DNA of 64,000 bases, from contig JAJEKV010000051.1 of NCBI GenBank assembly GCA_021234155.1, positions 3,593,370 through 3,657,369 on the forward strand, written 5' to 3'. Source of the DNA: Isoetes taiwanensis. Taxonomy: Eukaryota; Streptophyta; Lycopodiopsida; Isoetales; Isoetaceae. Positions 58,171 through 64,000 of the stretch are shown piece by piece. The translations under genes and the position numbers were made by a program. Each line of letters begins with the position of its first letter. Position 1 is the first letter of the stretch. The notes under the pieces are model-generated. The model did not search any database, was not told the origin of the DNA, and worked only from the letters and a program-made list of their open reading frames with translations.

Positions 58171-58682
58171 AAATTGGGTTGGTCTAGTTTCACGCCCGGA
58201 CCAAGGCATCCGTCCCTTGACTATTATTGGAAGGACCGCCTTTGCGCTTTGCGGTTGACACCCTTCCTCATGAGGGGCGAAAAAAGGTTCACTTTGCACG
58301 ACTTAGAAAAGCTCATGCCAAATGTCATGCCCAAAGTTAGCCAAAGCATTTTGAATCTCATGCAAGGCTGGCGAAGGCCGCACATTGGCAAATGTTCATC
58401 ACCACCACTAGAGCTCAACAAAGACAAGATACACCTTCCACATCTCAACCTCCGCGCTCTCGGACATATCCCAATATTGCGGTAGGGTTGACTTACTCAA
58501 AAAAGTTCTTTGCTTCCACCCCGCGCACTCAGCACCAGTGGAACCGGCCGAGATCCTTTTTCTCATGTACCTCTCGAACTCCAAGAGGAGCTTGCCAAGA
58601 TCAAAATTCCTTTAAGCTTGGCTACCATTTTAAAACTTCGTCACGCTCTCAAGGACCGGTTACCACTCCCAAGCTGTTTTAG

Positions 58683-58913
58683 TTGGGGGTGGCTACCTCT
58701 ACACCCACGGTCCATACAGCGGTGGGAAATCGACAAGTCAACCATGTTCAAATCGATGGAGGTAGTGCGGTCAATCTCATCGCGGATAAACTCCGCCAAA
58801 CAAATGGGCATCACACAACTCTTTCGGTGCCCCATATGACATCAAATTGGCAAATGGCCATATCCACGAGACCTCAAAGGCGTCACACCTATTCTTCACA
58901 TCAACATTGGTGA
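58683..58913 (+). pseudogene. Gypsy aspartic protease, copy 2
   Basis: The frame reads AVGNRQVNHVQIDGGSAVNL. The retroviral-type aspartic protease active site is D-G-G-S (58755-58766), in place of the more common DTG/DSG; the hydrophobic surroundings are typical. A frameshift follows after about 20 residues (IADKLRQTNG). The enzyme would act as a dimer to process the polyprotein. Confidence 0.75.
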
Positions 58914-59699
58914 TCTCTGCTTTCCCATGGAATTTGGAGTTTGGAAAGCTGGCGAAGATCCGGTGACTATGAAATCTTTGGTGGGAAGACCCTTTCTCCG
59001 CCGGGGCAAAAGTATCCACTCTTGGGCCACGGACCCGGTTAGTCATCCACCGAGACGGTCATCTCAATGCCACCATGGACTTGCAAGCGAGGCGGGATCA
59101 TTTACGTTGACAATCACGGAACCCTCTCTCGGACGATTCTGAAGGCGCGGAGAATATTTATCGCGTTGAGGGCTCCCCCTGGCGTGCGCCTCTGTCATCC
59201 TACCCAGAATATCGCGATCTTGGGAGAAATGACTCTTGTCCGGGGACCGGTGTGGCTGCCTTGCTTGACCCTACGGCTCCTTGCAATCGAATCAATCGTA
59301 GATCACTTTTGGGATGACACTTACGCAACTCTGTTGATGTACCGCGCCGTCATGAAGCAACCAGCGCTAGATGACAGCGAGCAACCTCTCTTTTTCACTT
59401 CGCGCGATTACCCGCGCATCGGTTATGCTCAACCTCACGCACACATTGTCAGGGATCTTTTGAAGTCATACCTCATATTCGGACTCGAAGTCGAGAAATG
59501 CGTGGATGTTGGCAACAATCAACTGTCGCCTTAGCTGCGGACCTTCCGGCTCCTTATCGTCCACGGGGCCGTCCATGGCTGTTCAAAAAATTCAAACACA
59601 TTTTCGCTGGAGTTACAAAGATCTTGGGGGGAATCAACAAAAGCTTGGGGGAACTCACCATTCCTACCAAATCGATGCCGCGACCCGGTATAGCAGCGG

Positions 59700-60960
59700 C
59701 GATGCGGGCTCAACCCTAATTACGTGATCGGCGTCAAGGCAGAAATTGACAAACTCCTTGCTGCGGGGTTTGATCTATGAGGTCAAACATTACGAATGGG
59801 TGAGCCCTATCGTCATTGCCCTTAAGCACAATGGTAAGATCGGCGTGCGTGTAGACTATCCGGAAACTCAATGGGGCCCGGGCGTGATCATTTTCCACTT
59901 CCCTTCACGGACCAAGTTACGGAAGAAGTGGTGGACATGAGATGTACTCCTTTATGGATGGTTTCTCGGCTACAATCGGATCTCCATCAAAGAATCTGAT
60001 CAACTCAAGACCACTTTCACCACCAGGTGGGAATCACTTTTTGCCTACAAGGTGGTTCCTTTTGGATTATCAACTCTCCTTCAACATTTCAGCGCATCAT
60101 GCTCGGTTTTTCATGATTTCATGAAGGAAAATCCCTTCTTGCAAATTTTTCAAGATGACTTCTCGCCTCTGTTCCATGGCTGACCATTTGGATAAATTGG
60201 AACTTCGTCTTCGAAATGTGATGAGTCAGGCATTAGTCTCAATCGAGAAATGCACCTTTTGCGTCACCGGTGTTGTTGTTAGGCCATGTTAGCCCAAAGC
60301 GGGAATCACCGCGGATCTGCCAAAATCGGTTGTGTGCTCAAAGCTCAACCACCAGCCAATATCAAAGAGACACGCTCTTTCTGGGAAAGGTCAATTATTA
60401 CTCCACCTTCATACGGGTGGCGACCATTGCGGATCCATTCATAAACTCACGGGTGCGAATCCACGGGCTTGGAATTCCCGGTAATTTGCTCCAACGGTGA
60501 AGCTTTTGCTTACTCGGGCACCGGTTCTTGTTCCTCCTCAATGGGACAAGCCCTTTCCGCGTTCATGTCGATGTCACCGGCGTTTGCTATTGGGCTGTTC
60601 TCTCTCAAGAATATGATCGCGCTGCTTGATAAACCAAATCATTTCGCCCGGTAGAAAACTCAATTCTGGCGGCGCAACTATTACGCCGCGGGCGTGAAGC
60701 TTTGGGTCTCATTTTACGTGTCCAGCGCTTCCGTCATTACCTTTTGGGCAGTCAAATCAAGTTCTTTGTGGACCACCAAGCACTTCTCTATTTGATCAAC
60801 AAATCCCCACGGGCGCATTGCTTTCGTTGGGTCCTTCTTCTCAAATTTGCTCCTTTTGAAATCGTTCATAAAGGCGGGCACATCTCATGTTGTTGGGATT
60901 ATCTTTCCATCCACAGCGATGATCACGCAGCGGGGGTCTCGAGATGCCTTTCGGATGCTC
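59700..60960 (+). pseudogene. Gypsy reverse transcriptase and RNase H, copy 2
   Basis: Fragments match copy 1 along the reverse transcriptase, including YEVKHYEWVSPIVIALKHNG and SFMDGFSATIGS. The FQDD box at 60148-60159 is identical to copy 1. RNase H begins near 60540 (HVDVTGVCYW/SAFAIG region) and continues in frame 60702-61001. There FRHYLLGSQIKFFVDHQALL, YLINK and FEIVHKGGH match the Ty3-type pattern FRHYL.G..F...DH.AL..L...; the DH aspartate is catalytic. Frameshifts occur at least five times. Confidence 0.9.
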
Positions 60961-61025
60961 AACTCTTTTTTAGTCGCGGCAACACCACATTGGTTCCATG
61001 ATTTTCGGCGGTACCCTCCTCACGG

Positions 61026-62215
61026 GTGCTCTTCCACGGAGAGATGAGGCGGCTCTCTCATGCCCAGCGACAATCCGTCGCCATCAATTTCAGAGAGGTC
61101 GTGACTACACCATGGTTTGCGGACATCTCTACAAAAAGGGTAAGGACACCATCCGGTATTTGTGTTCTACCTCATGAAGTTCAGACATTGTTAGAAGCTC
61201 ATCAGGGGCTCGGTGGTGGTCATTTTCATGGTGACACCCGGACGCGCCAAAATTCTCCTTCTTAGGGTATTATTGGCCCACGCTCTTCAAAGATGCTCGC
61301 GCCCGCCCTTGCGTGTGGCGCTTGCCCGGGTGGGGCGCCCGGCGACCCGTGGCGCTCTTCCCTTGGCGCCGGTCGCCGCGCCACTTCCCCCGGCAAATGG
61401 GAATGGACTTTGTGGGACCTATAGACCCTCTGCGCGGCACACTTTCGTGCCCGATACATTCTGGTTCTCGCGACTTCACGCCACCAAATGGGCGGAAGCT
61501 TGTGCACTTCGGGACAACAACTTTGCAAAAGCACGGCCCGAGTCCTCTATCAACACATCATCGCAGCGATTAACGGTGCCCCGCGGGCTGGTCGGTGGCC
61601 GTGGTGTTCATTTCATCAATCATACTATCAAAAGGCGGCCGGATTATCTCTCGATACATCATCACAAGAGCACACCTTACTATCCTCAAGGCAATGGGTT
61701 GGCGAAAGCACCAACAAAACTCGGTCACCATTCTCAAGAAAATTTGTGGCAGCTTCCGCTTGCAGTTGGCGGACAAAACTTCCCTCTTGTTCTTTGGGCC
61801 TACAATACTTGTTTCAAGATTGCTTTCACGGGTCACCTCCTTTTAAATTGGTTTATGGTCGGGGAAGCTCTCATGCCCTTTGAATTCATCCTTCCAACAC
61901 TCCGTTTTCAACTAGCTCTTTGCTCATAATCCACCGGTTGCTCTCAAAGAGCGGGTCTATCAATTAGAAACGGTTGGATGAACTTAGCGGGGATGCTTAT
62001 ATTACGTGTTCTTCATGGACAACGGTTGCAAAAATCTTTACATGATAAGCGTTTGAAGACAAAACATTCAAACAAGGAGATTTGGTTCTTCTTTATGATT
62101 CGGTACAAAAATTTTTCGGGTAAACTCAAGTTTAGTTGGCTTGGCCCTTATCAAATTGTTCAAGTGGTTAGACCAAGTGTTTTTCCAACTTCGCTGAATT
62201 AGGCGGCACTCCATT
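61026..62215 (+). pseudogene. Gypsy integrase, copy 2
   Basis: The H2C2 zinc domain is seen as LPHEVQTLLEAHQGLGGGHF from about 61170, then in other frames a YYWPTLFKDA-like stretch and Cys residues near 61300. The catalytic core begins MGMDFVGPIDP near 61397 and later keeps PYYPQGNGLAK (about 61675), the region with the last catalytic glutamate. The C-terminal part is KFSWLGPYQIVQVV (62130-62170), then an ELGGTPLPTLVNGFRLK-like end. Core and zinc domain are spread over all three frames. Confidence 0.88.
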
Positions 62216-63245
62216 ACCTACATTAGTTAATGGTTTTCGTCTCAAAGCATTTCATCACAGAAAGTGAACATCAAAACAGAGAGGCAGTTCAAGAATCAAA
62301 CACCACGAGAAAGTGACTAGAAAGGCGGTGGAATTATATTATAGTGGAGATTTTTTTTACAAAATGTGGGCTGACCCGGCTATTTCGCTATGGGCTTTGC
62401 CCTATATACAAAAAGCGGACTCGAGCCCTATCTACTAAGTCCTAAGAGAAAAACCCTCTACTCGGGTTCGGGGCGAGAGGTGATGATGAGAGGAGATGGT
62501 AGAGGTTACGCTCCGGATCGGCGAAGATGAGAACCACCTCCATCCGTTGGTCTTGGTCGGGATGTTGAGCCATCGGCACACCGGCCGTCCATGCGAATGC
62601 CGCGGTTGTGGCGGCGCCCGAGATCGAACAATTCATCTTACAAGTGATCCACTCTCGGCGGTTAAATCGGCATGGTGCAATCTTCGTTCAAACCCGGCGG
62701 CCATTTGGCGCCATCGGATGCCTTCGTTTCTCTCGGTTCGTCTTATATAATAGCGAGGACCTCCTTGTCGGCGTGGACCAATCACACAAATCGCCAGCGT
62801 GTTTTGCAATGCAAAATTTGTTTCTAAAAAGGAGAATCTGTTCTCCGCGCATATCTAGCCATGGTACAAGCCGACACATTCCTTTTAATGATATCCCACC
62901 GAGTTACCCGGCATTGAATGCCCTTCCTTCTTTCCGCCCGTCGAACATTAATGGGTGTCCTTTGCCATCTGTCACATCGATCTTTCTTTCCGTCTCATCC
63001 TCACCGTTCATTGCTTCTCCCTTACGTTTTTGGGGACTTAGCCAAATTTTTGTCTCTCAATCCCTTTCTTAGCATCTTTTGATTTTGGCATCATCAGCGG
63101 TTCTGTTTCACACTCTTCATACCTCTTAGCCTCGGTTATTAAGCCCTAAAACAAACCTTTTTCGTTCCTCTGCGCCTTCATCCTCAGGTGCTCGACTTTT
63201 TCGTCTTCGCCTTTGGCATCTCTCTCGGATTCGCAAATCATTCCC
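62216..63245. other. Possible leader or LTR of another element
   Basis: No LTR of the preceding gypsy family is present. A TATA-like CTTATATAATAG lies at 62742-62753, and pyrimidine-rich sequence fills 62900-63240 before an ATG at 63246. This would fit an LTR/leader upstream of a new gag-like frame, but without a repeat partner in the window it is only a suggestion. Confidence 0.3.
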
Positions 63246-63993
63246 ATGGCTGCCCCAAGATTTTCTACACTTCAAGCTACAACTCCCAAGGATCCGGCTC
63301 TTTTTGCATCTGTATCCTTCTTGGCCCACTTTTCAGGTGAAGCCCTTGTTGGCCCCAATAAAAGTATTTGAGCGACACCGGCTTTACGAATTTTCTCAAA
63401 TGGAACTTAGGCTCCAAATCACGCCCGATTCGCAGCAATTCATCGCCAATATTGTTAACAGCCGCAAAGGAATTACACCGCGTGGTCGATGGCACCACTA
63501 TTTCATTGACTCAACACTTGATTTTACGAGGGTATTTCATATTCCCTTGCACACTCCTTGTGTATCATGAAGTGCGCTATCACGGGGATATTGATGTCCG
63601 CGAGTTTGGCGCACACGCTTATCCGCCAATGTCCATCGTCGACCAATATCGACAAAGCCTCATGAGACCTTTGTGAAATTTTGTGGCGCAAATTCACGGG
63701 GTATTCTATCAAGAACACCCATATCAATAAGCCTTTCTATAACACGGTCCTTCTTTGCTACACACTCCACGCACCACATAGATTGGCCCCAAATGATGTT
63801 CTATCGTCTTCTCCAAGAAATGGACCGCCTTGGGTACCACTTCCATTTACGAAGTTTTACGTGGGAGGGCACTTTCAAGCCCTCATCCGTCATTACTTCC
63901 CTCCCACACCACCAAATTCTCATACTTCCACTCGGCGGCTCCCTTCGGTCAATCACCAAGTTGGCACATCCGCCCATCTTCCCCTGGTCATGA
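63246..63993 (+). pseudogene. Gag-like or plant-transposon-type frames at window end
   Basis: From ATG at 63246 a frame reads MAAPRFSTLQATTPKDPALF. After one shift it continues (63350-63567) as KVFERHRLYEFSQMELRLQI, TPDSQQFIANIVNSRKGITP and WHHYFIDSTLDFTRVFHIP. A third part (63560-63675) has EVRYHGDIDVREFGAHAY, and a fourth (63673-63990) has HHIDWPQMMFYRLLQEM. The spacing of a Phe-Glu-Arg start, a TRVFH-like block, a V.YHG.D..F-like block and an HHI.WP block recalls the 'putative plant transposon protein' domain found in gypsy/Ogre-type elements. This is pattern memory only. The protein continues beyond the window. Confidence 0.4.
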
Positions 63994-64000
63994 CCACAGT

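Larger units (their letters stand above)
55793..62215 (+). mobile_element. Ty3/gypsy element, copy 2 (full coding set, no 3' LTR in window)
   Basis: LTR 2 is followed by gag, protease, reverse transcriptase, RNase H and integrase in Ty3/gypsy order. The last frame ends near 62215 with text like the family's terminal TLVNGFRLKAFH. No third LTR follows before 64000. All coding parts carry frameshifts, often at places where copy 1 is intact, so the copies are independent descendants of one family. Confidence 0.9.

Noticed and set aside
61262-61534. 90-codon minus frame inside the gypsy integrase
   Set aside because: It is antisense to clear integrase motifs and Arg/Pro-rich because of GC-rich sequence on the other strand.

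Overview
This looks like nuclear DNA of a land plant with a large, repeat-rich genome. Supporting signs are GT-AG exon fragments of plant housekeeping genes (a GH63 alpha-glucosidase I, a kinesin-4-like motor, a LysM protein), a PLS-type pentatricopeptide-repeat gene, Ty1/copia and Ty3/gypsy elements, LINE remnants, MITEs and foldback repeats. A seed-free plant (fern, lycophyte or relative) is my best guess, because DUF7869-like proteins and bacterial-type N4/N6 DNA methylases are better known there than in flowering plants; this is inference. There are no bacterial operons, rRNA genes, convincing tRNA genes or CRISPR arrays.

Layout. 1-3.9 kb: AT-rich sequence with no recognisable gene, ending in a long poly-A. 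3.96-7.9 kb: a 5'-truncated, frameshifted copia element. 8-13.1 kb: exon-like fragments and the 3' end of a GH63 glucosidase gene, with a 2.1-kb non-autonomous LTR element (9.38-11.53 kb) between them. 13.1-24.1 kb: mostly unexplained sequence with one kinesin exon (16.2 kb) and one LINE endonuclease scrap (18.8 kb). 24.16-25.63 kb: a foldback-like inverted repeat. 27.2-28.1 kb: a two-exon LysM gene (minus strand). 30.5-31 kb: a duplicated copia-type primer-binding region. 31.6-35.9 kb: a DUF7869-like gene (minus) head-to-head with a broken plus-strand gene that combines a ParB-like segment and a beta-class N4/N6 DNA methyltransferase; its presumed introns carry repeated TA-rich palindromes. 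36.8-38.7 kb: a PPR pseudogene (minus). 38.7-50 kb: intergenic DNA with tandem duplications, a 111-bp MITE, half a foldback element and a 381-bp TIR element. 50.0-50.7 kb: the C-terminal part of a LINE polyprotein (minus). 51.0-62.2 kb: two Ty3/gypsy copies in tandem sharing the middle LTR. 62.2-64 kb: another element's probable leader and gag-like frames.

Almost every recognisable coding region is interrupted by small indels, both in repeats and in single-copy-looking genes. Either the region is decayed or the assembly has many uncorrected indels; the sequence alone cannot tell. The most interesting locus is the ParB-like/methyltransferase gene with its palindrome-bearing introns and its DUF7869-like neighbour at 31.6-35.9 kb.
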